A DNA stretch of 62,917 nt. Origin: Candidatus Gastranaerophilales bacterium (GTDB lineage Bacteria > Cyanobacteriota > Vampirovibrionia > Gastranaerophilales > Gastranaerophilaceae). The stretch is taken from contig CALUQO010000009.1 in assembly GCA_944322935.1 (NCBI GenBank), positions 1 to 62,917 of the forward strand. Reading direction: 5' to 3'. Shown in pieces: positions 52,024-61,858 of this stretch. A program made the position numbers and the translations under genes. The notes beneath the pieces are model-generated. The model had not been told where the DNA came from and did not search any database. It was given only the letters and a program-made list of their open reading frames with translations. The first letter of the stretch is position 1, and the number at the start of each line of letters is the position of its first letter.

Positions 52024-53418
52024 TTATGTAAAATATTTCTCCAATGCCTGCTTGTCAAAGACTTCTATGCTGTCTTTGCTGTGAAGAAATATCAGGCATG
52101 TTAGCATTGATTTGAACATAGAAAACTCATTAATGGAAAATTTTTTCATCAAATCAGCTATATTTTCTGCAAGAAATTCCGTTATAAGAGTTTTGTTTTT
52201 AAATACCAGAGAAGTAAAGTAATCCAGCCCTTCTTTTGTGTTTATTCCCTCAAAATACAGAATGTCTGGCGATTGAAATTCAATAAAACGCATTGCTTTA
52301 TCAAGGTTAAAGCCTATGTGTTCGTTAAGCTCGCACTGGTTAACATTTTCAAGATTGTATTTTGTTATGGATTCTATGGTCATTACGTTTTTATTTTTTG
52401 TTGCAATCTCTGATAGAATCGAATATATCATATGTGTTTTTCCGCACAAAGCTGAGCCGCAAACGAGAATTATCCCTGGACTGTTAATTGCTTTGGCTAT
52501 AATACTGATTTTTTTGTCATCCAGTCCGCATTCAGAAAGTTTTTTAGGCGGTTTATAGATTTTTACTGATATTCTTTCTCCGTGAATTGTCGGGAAAGCT
52601 GAAATACTTGCAATAAGAGCAACATCATCCACTTTAAAGCTGAGTTTGCCAAGTTGTGGAAGTTCCGACACCGTAGGGTCAAGATTTGAGAGTGTTTTCA
52701 ATCTTGCAATAAACGAGGATACAAGAACTGACGGGATTTCTCCTGTTTGTATGTTTTGGGAGTTATCTTTAAAGATAACTCTTAAACCGTTTGGAACATG
52801 TTCAAAGAAAAGCTCATGGATATCCTGAAGTATTGCCTGTTTTAATATTGCCCTAATCATCTTTTGTATATGTTCATCAGACAAGCTGTTTGTGATATCA
52901 TGCTCATTTAAAACTTCTCTCCAGTCGTATTTTGGGCGGTCTTCATCTATGAAAATCTGACCTACGGAACTTGAACTTGTATAGTATTCCTCAATCTTTT
53001 TCAGGATAGCGTTTTCTGTTGATATAACAGGTTCAATTTCACATTTTGCATCTTCAACGATTTTATCTATTGCAAATAAATCCAAAGGATCGGACATTGC
53101 AACGGTCAATATCCCCTCTATTTCAAAAAGCGGGATAACTTTGTACTTTTGGGCGTTGTTCAAGTTTATATAACTTAAACATTTTTTGTCGAGCGAGTAA
53201 TCCTCAAGGTTTACACAAGGTATATGAAGCTTGCTTTCTAAAAATTTAAGCAGCGTGTCTTCTTCAATAAGCCCGGAAGATATAAGCACCTGACCTATGT
53301 TGACGTTTTGAACGGCAGCAACCTGTTCTGCCGTTTCCAAATCTTCATATTTAATGAGATTGTCACGTACAAGGTCGTATTTTAATTTTTCAAGTGTTTT
53401 ATTTCTTACAAACTCCAT
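52024..53418 (-). CDS. PilB/GspE-like ATPase, degenerate, in a signalling operon
   Basis: A 464-aa protein. Residues 1-155 form an MshEN-type (type II secretion E N-terminal) domain: IGQVLISSGLIEEDTLLKFLESKLHIPCVNL, VIPLFEIEGILTVAMSDPLDL. The rest follows the secretion ATPase fold with a Walker A CGSALCGKTH (about 318-328). The usual Walker B (LxGEIRD) is replaced by DILYFEGINTKE, the arginine-rich Asp box is not evident, and the four-cysteine zinc motif of PilB/GspE is missing. It is therefore a divergent or regulatory ATPase. It is last in an operon with a histidine kinase and a receiver protein, 14 nt after the latter. MshEN domains can bind c-di-GMP or nucleotide. Confidence 0.75.
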   Translation of the reverse strand: MEFVRNKTLEKLKYDLVRDNLIKYEDLETAEQVAAVQNVNIGQVLISSGLIEEDTLLKFLESKLHIPCVNLEDYSLDKKCLSYINLNNAQKYKVIPLFEIEGILTVAMSDPLDLFAIDKIVEDAKCEIEPVISTENAILKKIEEYYTSSSSVGQIFIDEDRPKYDWREVLNEHDITNSLSDEHIQKMIRAILKQAILQDIHELFFEHVPNGLRVIFKDNSQNIQTGEIPSVLVSSFIARLKTLSNLDPTVSELPQLGKLSFKVDDVALIASISAFPTIHGERISVKIYKPPKKLSECGLDDKKISIIAKAINSPGIILVCGSALCGKTHMIYSILSEIATKNKNVMTIESITKYNLENVNQCELNEHIGFNLDKAMRFIEFQSPDILYFEGINTKEGLDYFTSLVFKNKTLITEFLAENIADLMKKFSINEFSMFKSMLTCLIFLHSKDSIEVFDKQALEKYFT

Positions 53419-53432
53419 TGCTTGGCCTGCTC

Positions 53433-53804
53433 TTATTTAAGGTATTCTTTAACTTTATTTATTACTTCATCAAGTTCAAAAGGCTTTGTTATGTATTCGT
53501 TTACACCTGTTTCTTGACCGATTATTTTGTCATCTTCCTGTGAACGGGCTGTAACCATAATTATCGGAATATCCTTATATTTTGTATCATATTTTAAAAG
53601 GCGGCTGATTTTGTAACCGTTAATTTTGGGCATCATTACATCCAGAATCATCAAATCAGGCATAATTTCTTTTGCCAGATTGAGCCCGGCTTCTCCGTCA
53701 TAAGCACAAAAGCACTCATAGCCTTGAGCCTCCAGCATGAATTTAAGCGTTTCCACAATATCCTGCTCGTCGTCAACAATAAGAATTTTTTTATTATCGC
53801 TCAT
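53433..53804 (-). CDS. CheY-like single-domain response regulator
   Basis: A 123-aa stand-alone receiver. The acidic pocket is LIVDDEQD (D11, D12), phospho-acceptor D55 in LMILDVMMPKING, the conserved T/S in MVTARS and K107 in YITKPFEL. With no output domain, it must act by protein contact, most simply with the PilB-like ATPase downstream. Its ribosome-binding site GGAGG lies inside the last codons of the kinase gene (6 nt between genes). Confidence 0.92.
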   Translation of the reverse strand: MSDNKKILIVDDEQDIVETLKFMLEAQGYECFCAYDGEAGLNLAKEIMPDLMILDVMMPKINGYKISRLLKYDTKYKDIPIIMVTARSQEDDKIIGQETGVNEYITKPFELDEVINKVKEYLK

Positions 53805-53810
53805 TTAAGT

Positions 53811-55925
53811 TTATACCTCCGCCAAATTATTTTCTGAAACATCCTTGTTTAATGAATTTTCAACAAACTCAAACAGCTCTTTTGAATCTGTTCCGCCCTC
53901 CGGATAAGTTGCGGACGAATACAATATATCATATTTTTTGTCAGGTTGCCCGTTTAGGTCTGTCATTACTATGCTTTCTATTTTCTTTTCAATAAAGCTC
54001 TGTGCAAATTTATCAGCTTCCGGAATCATAACTACAAGAAAATTGCTGTTGTTTTCCGAAAAATAAGCCTCTTTTGTATTTGCTGTTTTTCTTATTATTG
54101 AAATTTTTCCCTCTTTTATATCTTCAATAAAAGAGGGCACATTACTTTGTACTTCTTTGATAAGTATGAGAAGAATACTTTGATTGCAAGCTTTTGCCTT
54201 TGATGTTTCCTTATCTAAATCAATAAGAAACTTTTCTTTTTCGCTTAAAACAGGAATAACAAATGAGAATGTCGTGCCTCTGTTGAGTTCGCTTTCCACC
54301 CAGATAAAGCCCTTATGCGCTTCTATAAGCTGCTTAGCAATTGGCAGTCCTAGTCCGGTGCCACCGTTTTTTCTGTTAAGAGAATTTTCTATCTGCTGGA
54401 ACTGGTCAAATACTTTTTTCTGGTCTTCTTGTGCAATACCTATGCCGCTATCTTTTACGGATATCTTTATATAGTTATCATAGAATACTGCGTTCTCTAT
54501 ATCCGTAAGTTTTGTTCTGTCGATATCATTTACAGATATGTTCTCTGTTTTTATTGTTATATTTCCTTTTTCGTTTGTAAATTTTATTGCGTTAGACACA
54601 AGGTTAGACATAACCTGCTCTATTCGCTGGTTGTCGTAGTATGTTTGTGCAATATTGTCATCTTTTTCAAGGGTAAGTGTAATGTTTTTGTCCTTGGCAA
54701 CATTTTCAAAGGTGTTTTTTATAAATTCGACAGGTGTGTTGATGTCGGCTTTTTCAAACTTGAAGTCCATTTTGCCTGCTTCAACTTTTGACAAATCCAA
54801 AAGGTCGTTTATAATTCCGGAAAGCCTTGTTACATTGCGCTGCGCCATATTTAAGAATTTGTCCATTATTGTGCTTACTTCGCCTGCCTTGCCGCTGAGG
54901 CAGATTTCCAGCGAATTTTTTATCGCGGTAAGAGGCGTTCTGAGTTCATGCGACACAATTGAAATAAACTCCGACTTTAGCCGTTCCAGCTTTTCGAGTT
55001 TTGTGTTAGTTTTTTTTATTTCTTCATATAATGAAGCATTTTCCAATGGCAAAGATACCTGCCTTGCTAATGTTTGAAAACAGGTTGTGTCTTCCTGAGT
55101 GAAATCGGCTTCTCTAAATACTTCAATAAGTCCGAAAAACTTTTCCCCTACATTTATCGGAGCAAAAAGGTTGTCAAACTTTAATATATTCAGGTCATAT
55201 TCTTCCAAAGGATGTTTTATTTGTTTTATTACGTTTATATCCTTTATATTAAGGTCATAAGGTATTCTTTTTTTGTCAAAAAGTGCTCTGTAGCTTAAAA
55301 TTGCTCTTAGCTTAAGCGAATGCTCAAGACGCGGTGAAATTCCGTACAAAGAATTTATAATCAAATCGATTTTGTGCTCGTCATTAAACACAAGCGTTGA
55401 AGACAAAGAAAAACTAAGACTTTTCTCAAGCCCGTCTATCATTATGTTGATGAGTTTTTGCTTGTCTAAAGATCCTGCTAACTGAGTAGAAGTATTATAT
55501 AAAACATCTAGCTGATACAGGCTTTTTGCAAGCTCGCTGTTGTTTGTAGACAGCGTGTCTATTGCTTTTTTAAGTTTTAAGTTAGTATTTATGCACGCTG
55601 TTAAAATCTTTTCGTTAACAGGTTTTGTTATATATGCATTGGTAAGTTTTAAAAGCTCAATATTATCGGTATCTTGAGCAACAAGGCTTATTGTAGCCAT
55701 ATTTTCCCGTACATTGAAAGCTTGCAGTTTTTTGCACAAAATTGTTGCATCAGTCTCATTAATCGCTTCGTCAATTATAATCATCGATATCAGATTTTTT
55801 TCGACGTAGTTGAGTATTGCCTCCTCATCCGTAGAGATAATTACAGCAGTCGATGTTTTGGCAAGAGTTTGGGTGATTATTTTATTTTGTTTTTCATTAT
55901 CCGATACTAACAATATTTTTGGCAT
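53811..55925 (-). CDS. Histidine kinase with N-terminal receiver-like and GAF domains
   Basis: A 704-aa cytosolic sensor kinase with no membrane segment. Residues 1-120 resemble a receiver (ISMIIIDEA, YITKPVNEK) with a poor acidic pocket. A GAF domain spans about 145-290. The kinase core has the H box SHELRTPLTAI (H about 326), N box SNLVSNAIKF, G1 DSGIGIAQ and G2 NGGTGLGLPIAKQLIE. After the catalytic domain an extra C-terminal region of about 140 residues (from about 560) looks like a degenerate GGDEF or receiver-type module. It heads the three-gene operon and is the probable phosphodonor of the following CheY-like protein. Confidence 0.88.
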   Translation of the reverse strand: MPKILLVSDNEKQNKIITQTLAKTSTAVIISTDEEAILNYVEKNLISMIIIDEAINETDATILCKKLQAFNVRENMATISLVAQDTDNIELLKLTNAYITKPVNEKILTACINTNLKLKKAIDTLSTNNSELAKSLYQLDVLYNTSTQLAGSLDKQKLINIMIDGLEKSLSFSLSSTLVFNDEHKIDLIINSLYGISPRLEHSLKLRAILSYRALFDKKRIPYDLNIKDINVIKQIKHPLEEYDLNILKFDNLFAPINVGEKFFGLIEVFREADFTQEDTTCFQTLARQVSLPLENASLYEEIKKTNTKLEKLERLKSEFISIVSHELRTPLTAIKNSLEICLSGKAGEVSTIMDKFLNMAQRNVTRLSGIINDLLDLSKVEAGKMDFKFEKADINTPVEFIKNTFENVAKDKNITLTLEKDDNIAQTYYDNQRIEQVMSNLVSNAIKFTNEKGNITIKTENISVNDIDRTKLTDIENAVFYDNYIKISVKDSGIGIAQEDQKKVFDQFQQIENSLNRKNGGTGLGLPIAKQLIEAHKGFIWVESELNRGTTFSFVIPVLSEKEKFLIDLDKETSKAKACNQSILLILIKEVQSNVPSFIEDIKEGKISIIRKTANTKEAYFSENNSNFLVVMIPEADKFAQSFIEKKIESIVMTDLNGQPDKKYDILYSSATYPEGGTDSKELFEFVENSLNKDVSENNLAEV

Positions 55926-55978
55926 GGTAACATGTTAGCACGTGCTTATAAAACTGGCTAATTATTAAGATTATAAAC

Positions 55979-56012
55979 AAAAAATGACCTCTTTTTATAA
56001 GGTCATTTTTTG
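55979..56012. terminator. Rho-independent terminator (clpX side, possibly bidirectional)
   Basis: AAAAATGACCT (55980-55990) pairs with AGGTCATTTTT (56000-56010). On the minus strand it follows the clpX stop by about 28 nt and is rich in T. Confidence 0.85.
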
Positions 56013-56038
56013 TCAGAAATTATATCTTTATAATAATA

Positions 56039-57370
56039 TTATGCAATTTCCTCATGTGATTCAACTGAAGTTATTGAACTTTCATTATGCTTTTGAGGAA
56101 GTTTAATCAGCTCTGCAACATTATCACGTTTTTTTACCATTTCAGCAGTTACGGTGAATTCGTGTACGTTTTCCTGAGACGGTACTTCATACATAATGTT
56201 GAGCATTAATTCTTCCACTATTGAACGCAGTGCACGAGCTCCTGTTTTACGTTTGATTGCTTCTTTTGCTATCAAATCAATTGCCTCAGGCTCGAATTTT
56301 AAATCCACGTTATCCATTTTTAACAGGCACTGATACTGTTTGATGATAGCGTTTTTAGGTTCTGTAAGAATCATCTTAAGAGTTGCTTCATCCAGCTGGT
56401 CAAGTACCGCATAGATAGGAACACGACCTATGAATTCAGGTATCAAACCGAATTTAAGCAGGTCTTCCGGCTGCAATTTTTTGAGCATTTTTTGAGCTGC
56501 AATTTCTTTTTCTGCAGCAGTGGCCGGAGCCTTCGCACCAAAGCCCAATGAAGTTCCTTCACCGGCACGTCTTTCAACGATTTTATCCAAGCCAACAAAA
56601 GCACCGCCCACTATAAAGAGGATGTTTTTTGTATCGATTTGGATAAATTCCTGATGGGGATGCTTTCTTCCGCCCTGTGGAGGCACATTTGCAACAGTAC
56701 CTTCAATCATTTTTAAAAGTGCCTGCTGAACGCCTTCACCCGATACATCTCGTGTAATGCTCGGGTTTTCGGATTTACGGGCAATTTTATCGATTTCATC
56801 GATATAGATAATACCTCTTTCTGCCCGTTGTGCATCAAACTCTGCACTTTGATAAAGACGTAAGAGGATATTTTCTACATCGTCACCAACATAGCCTGCT
56901 TCGGTTAACGTTGTAGCATCTGCAACGGCAAACGGAACATCCAGCATCTTTGCAAGAGTTTGAGCCAGTAAGGTTTTACCGGAACCTGTTGGCCCGACAA
57001 GCAGGATGTTGCTTTTTTGAATTTCAATACCGGTTGAATCTTTCTCTTTAGAATTGTGAGCAATACGTTTATAATGGTTGTACACGGCAACAGAAAGCAC
57101 CTTCTTGGCATCATCTTGTCCTACTATGTGTTCATCAAGATAAGCTTTAATTTCATGTGGTTTTGGAACCGAAGAAATATCCGTTTCTTTTACTTCTTCT
57201 TTTTCGGTTTTTTCTTTGTTTTCAAAGAATTCCTCATCCAAAATTTCATTACACAGTTCAACACATTCATCGCAGATATATACTTCAGGACCAGCAATCA
57301 GTTTTTTTACCTGATCCTGAGTTTTTCCGCAAAATGAACATTTTAAACGACTGTCGTCATGTTTAACCAT
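56039..57370 (-). CDS. clpX: ATP-dependent Clp protease ATP-binding subunit ClpX
   Basis: AAA+ unfoldase that feeds substrates into ClpP. 443 aa. The N-terminal zinc-binding domain has C11, C14, C33 and C36 (CSFCGK...CDECVELC). Walker A is [15 protein letters not shown], Walker [13 protein letters not shown], the pore and sensor regions follow ([27 protein letters not shown]). The ClpP-docking loop appears as LGFGAK. CAGGAG precedes the ATG by eight bases. It is 18 nt downstream of clpP and last in the tig-clpP-clpX cluster. Confidence 0.98.
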   Translation of the reverse strand: MVKHDDSRLKCSFCGKTQDQVKKLIAGPEVYICDECVELCNEILDEEFFENKEKTEKEEVKETDISSVPKPHEIKAYLDEHIVGQDDAKKVLSVAVYNHYKRIAHNSKEKDSTGIEIQKSNILLVGPTGSGKTLLAQTLAKMLDVPFAVADATTLTEAGYVGDDVENILLRLYQSAEFDAQRAERGIIYIDEIDKIARKSENPSITRDVSGEGVQQALLKMIEGTVANVPPQGGRKHPHQEFIQIDTKNILFIVGGAFVGLDKIVERRAGEGTSLGFGAKAPATAAEKEIAAQKMLKKLQPEDLLKFGLIPEFIGRVPIYAVLDQLDEATLKMILTEPKNAIIKQYQCLLKMDNVDLKFEPEAIDLIAKEAIKRKTGARALRSIVEELMLNIMYEVPSQENVHEFTVTAEMVKKRDNVAELIKLPQKHNESSITSVESHEEIA

Positions 57371-57388
57371 TACAAAATCTCCTGATTA

Positions 57389-57994
57389 TTACTCAGCTTT
57401 TTCTTTGTGAGTTTTATCCATTGTAATAACTCTGTCAATCATACCGTACTCAAGAGCTTCTTCCGGCGTCATTATGTAGTCACGGTCTGTATCTTTTTCA
57501 ATCTTTTTGATGGATTGGCCGGTATTTGAAGCCAAAATTTCGTTCAATGCTTTTTTGATTCTCAAAATTTCGGCTGCCTGAATTTCAATATCGGTTGCCT
57601 GACCTTGAGCGCCGCCTAAAGGTTGGTGAATTAACACTCTTGAGTGTGGCAGAGCAAGTCTTTTACCCTTTGTACCTGAGGAAAGAAGGAACGCACCCAT
57701 AGATGCTGCCTGACCCAAACAAATAGTAGATACATCGGAACGTATGTGCTGCATAGTATCATAAATAGCAAACCCAGCAGTGACGCTGCCACCCGGAGAG
57801 TTGATGTATAACATAATATCTTTTTCTGGGTTTTCTGAATCCAGAAGCAGCATCTGCGCAACAACAAGGTTTGCAACCATGTCATCAATCGGTGTCCCTA
57901 AAAAGATAATTCTTTCTCTCAATAATCTTGAGAAAATATCAAATGCACGCTCGCCGCGGCTTGATTGTTCTACTACTGTTGGTACAAAACTCAT
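57389..57994 (-). CDS. clpP: ATP-dependent Clp protease proteolytic subunit ClpP
   Basis: Barrel-forming serine protease, 201 aa. Catalytic triad: S98 in [12 protein letters not shown]123 in [12 protein letters not shown]172 in DTDRDYIM. The axial N-terminal region [25 protein letters not shown] is typical, including the hydrophobic contact loop. It lies between tig and clpX in the widespread order; the 59-nt gap from tig allows cotranscription. AAAGGGCAA supports the start. Confidence 0.98.
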   Translation of the reverse strand: MSFVPTVVEQSSRGERAFDIFSRLLRERIIFLGTPIDDMVANLVVAQMLLLDSENPEKDIMLYINSPGGSVTAGFAIYDTMQHIRSDVSTICLGQAASMGAFLLSSGTKGKRLALPHSRVLIHQPLGGAQGQATDIEIQAAEILRIKKALNEILASNTGQSIKKIEKDTDRDYIMTPEEALEYGMIDRVITMDKTHKEKAE

Positions 57995-58053
57995 AAATTT
58001 GCCCTTTCAATTGTGTTTACTTCTCTATTAACTTCATATAATAACATTATAGA

Positions 58054-59361
58054 CTATTTATTTGCTCCTGCAACGAATTTAATTTTGTTGTTATCGAGCA
58101 AAAATTTAGTAACTTTTTGGCTGAGTGCCTGCTGTGACAATGACTGTATCATCATTGGATTTTTACTTATTTCTCTAAATATAGCAGACTTATCCGTTTG
58201 ATACATGGTAGCCAGTTCAGCTAATTTTTCTTCCAAATCTTCAGGCCCGATTTGTATATTTTCAAGTTTGGCAATTTCAGAAATCATTAACGAATTTTTA
58301 ATCCTGTTCAATGCTTCCGTTCTCAGTTCGCTGTCAACTTTTTCTGCACCGTCGTTTTTGAGAACCTGTTCCCAGGTAACTCCGGATTGAGCAAGCTTTT
58401 GTTTGAAATCAGAAACAAGCACCTGTTTTTCTCTTTCAATCATGGAATCCTGTACATCAACATCCATTTTTGAAAGAATTGTTTCAAACAATTTAGTGGC
58501 GCATCTTTTGTCGTTTTCAATTTTTGCTGAACTTTCAAGATATTTTTGAATATCAGCTTTTAATTCGTCAACTGTTTTGAAGTTTCCTACTTTTTTAGCT
58601 AGTTCGTCGTTCAATTCCGGTCTAACTTTTTGTCTTATTTCATTAATTTTAATTTTGAACTGAGCCGGTTTGCCCTGCAATTTTTCGTCGTGGTAAATTT
58701 CGGGGAAGGTTACGTCAATAACAAATTCTTCTCCGGCGTTTTTACCAACTAATTGTTCTGCAAAGCCCGGGATGAAATTGCTGTTTTCCAAATCGAGCAT
58801 GTAATTTTTAGCAGAACCGCCGGCAATTAATTCTCCGTCAACAGAACCTTCAAAATCCATTACTACAACATCTTTATCAGTTGAGGCTCTGCCTTCGACT
58901 TTTTCAAATGATGTGAATTTTTTTGTAAGGTCATCAATTTCTTTTTCCATTGCGTTTTCAGGAGTTTTAAATTCTTCAACCTCGATTTCCATATCTTTGT
59001 ATTGTTCGAATTTAACTTCCGGTTTCAACTCCAATCTTGCAACTACTTTAACCGGTTTGCCGAGTTCAAAATCATAAGATTCCAAGTAAGGTTCAGTAAT
59101 TGTTACCAGATTGTTTTTGGTAATAGCATCAGAAAATATTGAAGGCAGCATAGCTTCTAAAGCATCGCGTTTAATATTTTCCGCACCTATATTTTTTTCC
59201 AAAATCGCTCTTGGTGCTTTGCCTTTTCTAAAGCCGGGAATATTTACTCTCTGGGATAATCTTTTACAAGCCTTATTGTACTCTTTTTCAGCTGTCTCCG
59301 CGTCAATCTCGATATCGAGTTTGACTGTATTATGTTCTAATCTTTCAATTTTTGTTTCCAT
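58054..59361 (-). CDS. tig: Trigger factor
   Basis: Ribosome-bound chaperone and prolyl isomerase, 435 aa. The N-terminal ribosome-binding domain has the signature VNIPGFRKGKAPRAIL (about 38-53). The FKBP-type PPIase domain spans about 155-245 (DKDVVVMDFEGSVDGELI, FIPGFAEQLVGKNAGEEFVIDVTFPEIYHDEKLQGKPAQFKIKI), and the C-terminal helical chaperone domain fills the rest. It heads tig-clpP-clpX. AAGGATATAG lies upstream of the ATG. Confidence 0.96.
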   Translation of the reverse strand: METKIERLEHNTVKLDIEIDAETAEKEYNKACKRLSQRVNIPGFRKGKAPRAILEKNIGAENIKRDALEAMLPSIFSDAITKNNLVTITEPYLESYDFELGKPVKVVARLELKPEVKFEQYKDMEIEVEEFKTPENAMEKEIDDLTKKFTSFEKVEGRASTDKDVVVMDFEGSVDGELIAGGSAKNYMLDLENSNFIPGFAEQLVGKNAGEEFVIDVTFPEIYHDEKLQGKPAQFKIKINEIRQKVRPELNDELAKKVGNFKTVDELKADIQKYLESSAKIENDKRCATKLFETILSKMDVDVQDSMIEREKQVLVSDFKQKLAQSGVTWEQVLKNDGAEKVDSELRTEALNRIKNSLMISEIAKLENIQIGPEDLEEKLAELATMYQTDKSAIFREISKNPMMIQSLSQQALSQKVTKFLLDNNKIKFVAGANK

Positions 59362-59594
59362 ATTCTATATCCTTATTTTCCTTGATAACGCTACGACATA
59401 TTTCCGTAAAATAATTATATTATAAAAGAATCATAAATAAAGCATGAGAGCTAAAATTAGTAGATTTGGAGTAGAATAAATATAAAACATATCTATATTC
59501 AATATACAAAAGATTTATAACAAGAATTTTTTAGAGAAAAATTTAAAATTTCAAACAAGTTAAATCGGATAATTCAAAATTTTAGCAGCGCTGG
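59362..59594. other. Intergenic region between mnmE and tig
   Basis: 233 bp, AT-rich. It must contain the tig promoter, but I see no convincing hexamer pair, terminator or repeat. Confidence 0.3.
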
Positions 59595-60932
59595 TTATTT
59601 CCCTATACAAAAATGCTCAAAAATATTTTCTAAAATTTCATCTGTAATTACTTCACCCGTAATTTCGTCAAGTGCCAGCAATGCTGATTTTATATCAATA
59701 GATATTAAATCCTGAATTTCTCCGTTTTCTGTTGCAATAAGGGCATTTACAAGTGCTTTGCGTGCATTGGTCAGGCATTCTTGTTGACGTTTATTGGTGA
59801 CAAATTCTGTCTCCATAGAATCTTTGTCCAGTACTGTATCTTTGATTTTATCTTTAAGTTCTTCAATGTTATAACCGGTTTTTGATGAAATATTCAGTGC
59901 CTCAGGATTTGGAACTTCTGCTAAATCAGCTTTGGATGCAATTTTTATGTGGGGTTTGTTTTCTATAAGTTCATAAATTAAAGCATCGTTTTCATCAAAA
60001 CCTTTGCTCCAATCAAACAGAAAAAGTATTAAATCTGCGTTTTGAACACAGTTTTGTGTGTATTCAATACCAATAGCTTCAACTTTGTCGACTTTGTTTT
60101 TATCTCTTATTCCGGCGGTATCAATCAAAGTTGCCGGTATTCCGTCGATGTCTATAGATTCTTGTATAATATCTCTGGTTGTTCCTGGTATTTCTGTTAC
60201 AATTGCCCTATCAAGATTTAATAAGGCATTAAATAATGAGGATTTTCCTGCGTTAGGACAGCCGACTATAGCTATTTTTATACCCTGTCTCATTATATTG
60301 GAGGCATTTGCGTTTTTTAAAATTTTATCTATTTTAGTAACTGTATTTTCCATTTCTGTTTTAAGAAAAGAATACTCCGGCTCTGCCACGTCTTCAGGAA
60401 AATCAACAGCAGCTATAATACGTGAATACAAAGAAAACAGTGAGGATTTTATTGCAGAAATTTCTTTTTTCAAAGCACCGGAAAGATTGTTTGCGCTTTT
60501 TTGAACAAAATTGTCCGTTTTGGCGTGTATTAAGTCAAGAACAGCTTCTGCCTGAGAAAGATCCAGTTTTTTATTTAAAAATGCACGTTTGGTAAATTCC
60601 CCCCTTTGGGCCAATCTTGCGCCGTTTTTTATTGTTAAGTCCAAAATCTTTTTTACTACATTCGGGCCGCCATGGCATTGAAATTCAACCACATCTTCAC
60701 CCGTATAACTGTTAGGGTTTTGAAAAGGAAGTAAAATTACTTCGTCAATCTTTTGTCCGTTATCAGTAACCCAGCCATGATTAATTATTCCGGGGTCAAT
60801 TTTTGACTTAGAAAACATTTTTAATGCTATATCAAAAGCAGTTGAGCCTGATACCCTTACTATTCCTACGCCGCCTGTTCCCAAGGGAGTCGCTATTGCT
60901 GATATTGTTTCGAATTCATCATTTATATTCAT
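59595..60932 (-). CDS. mnmE: tRNA modification GTPase MnmE
   Basis: With MnmG, installs the carboxymethylaminomethyl group on U34 of certain tRNAs. 445 aa. The N-terminal tetrahydrofolate-binding domain has TPLGTGGVGIVRVSG and the block GEDVVEFQCHGG. The embedded G domain has G1 GCPNAGKSSLFNALL, G2 TRDII, G3 DTAGI and G4 SKAD (NKxD in most homologues). The chain ends with the catalytic FCIGK. No SD beyond GGGT. It starts in the region that also holds small-RNA candidate C. Confidence 0.96.
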   Translation of the reverse strand: MNINDEFETISAIATPLGTGGVGIVRVSGSTAFDIALKMFSKSKIDPGIINHGWVTDNGQKIDEVILLPFQNPNSYTGEDVVEFQCHGGPNVVKKILDLTIKNGARLAQRGEFTKRAFLNKKLDLSQAEAVLDLIHAKTDNFVQKSANNLSGALKKEISAIKSSLFSLYSRIIAAVDFPEDVAEPEYSFLKTEMENTVTKIDKILKNANASNIMRQGIKIAIVGCPNAGKSSLFNALLNLDRAIVTEIPGTTRDIIQESIDIDGIPATLIDTAGIRDKNKVDKVEAIGIEYTQNCVQNADLILFLFDWSKGFDENDALIYELIENKPHIKIASKADLAEVPNPEALNISSKTGYNIEELKDKIKDTVLDKDSMETEFVTNKRQQECLTNARKALVNALIATENGEIQDLISIDIKSALLALDEITGEVITDEILENIFEHFCIGK

Positions 60933-61004
60933 ACCCGAATTTTAGTATTAACAAGGTTCTTATGCAAATATTAAGAATTGTTAACCTGTATGTGTTAAAA
61001 AAGA

Positions 61005-61049
61005 CAATTATTTAGTATGTAAATACTTTATATATATGTAAGAGATAAA
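61005..61049 (+). promoter_or_regulatory. Promoter-like box of small-RNA candidate C
   Basis: CAATTATTT (61005-61013), 12-nt gap, CTTTATATA (61026-61034), 5-nt gap, AAGAGATAAA (61040-61049). It aligns without gaps to 6645-6689 across nearly 50 nt, although the RNA that follows is unrelated. Confidence 0.6.
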
Positions 61050-61190
61050 ATAAATAAACCGAGAGAATAAATTTTTTCAACATAACATACACACTGACCT
61101 ACCACACTAACCTACACACTTACACTTACTTACACACACGAGGAATCAAAAAAGATTCGACGGGATTCAATTATTGAATCCCTTTTTTTT
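61045..61190 (+). ncRNA. Small-RNA candidate C (A/C-rich, unpaired)
   Basis: Downstream of the shared promoter box lie about 55 nt of A/C/T-rich sequence with repeated ACACACT, CCTAC and CTTAC elements and almost no G (61081-61139), then a small hairpin GAATC-A6-GATTC (61143-61158) and a strong terminator GGGATTCAA-TTA-TTGAATCCC (61162-61182) with eight T (61183-61190). There is no ATG-initiated frame. The T tract follows the stem on the plus strand, while both flanking genes are on the minus strand, so the terminator belongs to an independent plus-strand transcript. Confidence 0.6.
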
Positions 61191-61199
61191 GTTTATGAA

Positions 61200-61823
61200 T
61201 TAATTCATATTTAGTGTGATATTCTTAGAGTCATTGTAATTTTTTTTAATTTGCAAACCCAGTGCATTTTTCTGTTTTAGTTGTTCATCTTTATGCATTT
61301 GCAAAAATTTTTGGTAACACATATTTGTAACGATGCAATCCTTAAGGCCTCTGTGCATTCCGTCGGTATTAAAATTAAAATGTTGTGCAATCATTCCGAG
61401 TTTTTTGCTTTTTAAATTAGGCAGCATTTTTCTTGCTATTTTTAGCGTGTCAATATAATCATTATTGAACTCTGAGTTGAAGTGCTTTTTTAGTTTGTTA
61501 TCTATAAAACCTATGTCAAAATTGACATTGTGCCCCATAATCATGTTATCGGAAACAAACTCTATAAAACGTTTTAATACATTCGGAATTTTTTCCGCAT
61601 TTTCCAACATTTGAGGCGTTATTCCCGTTAAATTTGTTATATAAGATGACACGTATCTTTGCGGATTTACGAGTTCGGAAAATTCTTCAACAATCTCATT
61701 ATCAACCACCCGCAATGCACTGAGTTCTATAATCTCATCATTCTCTGCAGAAAAACCGGTTGTTTCTATATCTAAAACAACGTAATTTTCAGGATATTTA
61801 ATTAAACTTTTATCACGCCCCAT
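61200..61823 (-). CDS. DEDDh 3'-5' exonuclease (DNA polymerase III epsilon-like)
   Basis: 207 aa. Exo I motif VVLDIETTGFS supplies D18 and E20, Exo II MGHNVNFDIGF the second Asp, and Exo III HRGLKDC the His and last Asp, so all DEDDh residues are present. The domain resembles DnaQ or PolC-type proofreading exonucleases as stand-alone proteins. The C-terminus is Lys-rich. It could proofread DNA or trim RNA. It lies 35 nt after the TPR gene on the same strand. Confidence 0.88.
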   Translation of the reverse strand: MGRDKSLIKYPENYVVLDIETTGFSAENDEIIELSALRVVDNEIVEEFSELVNPQRYVSSYITNLTGITPQMLENAEKIPNVLKRFIEFVSDNMIMGHNVNFDIGFIDNKLKKHFNSEFNNDYIDTLKIARKMLPNLKSKKLGMIAQHFNFNTDGMHRGLKDCIVTNMCYQKFLQMHKDEQLKQKNALGLQIKKNYNDSKNITLNMN

Positions 61824-61858
61824 ATTTACAGGTTACAATAAAATACAAAATAAAAAAA

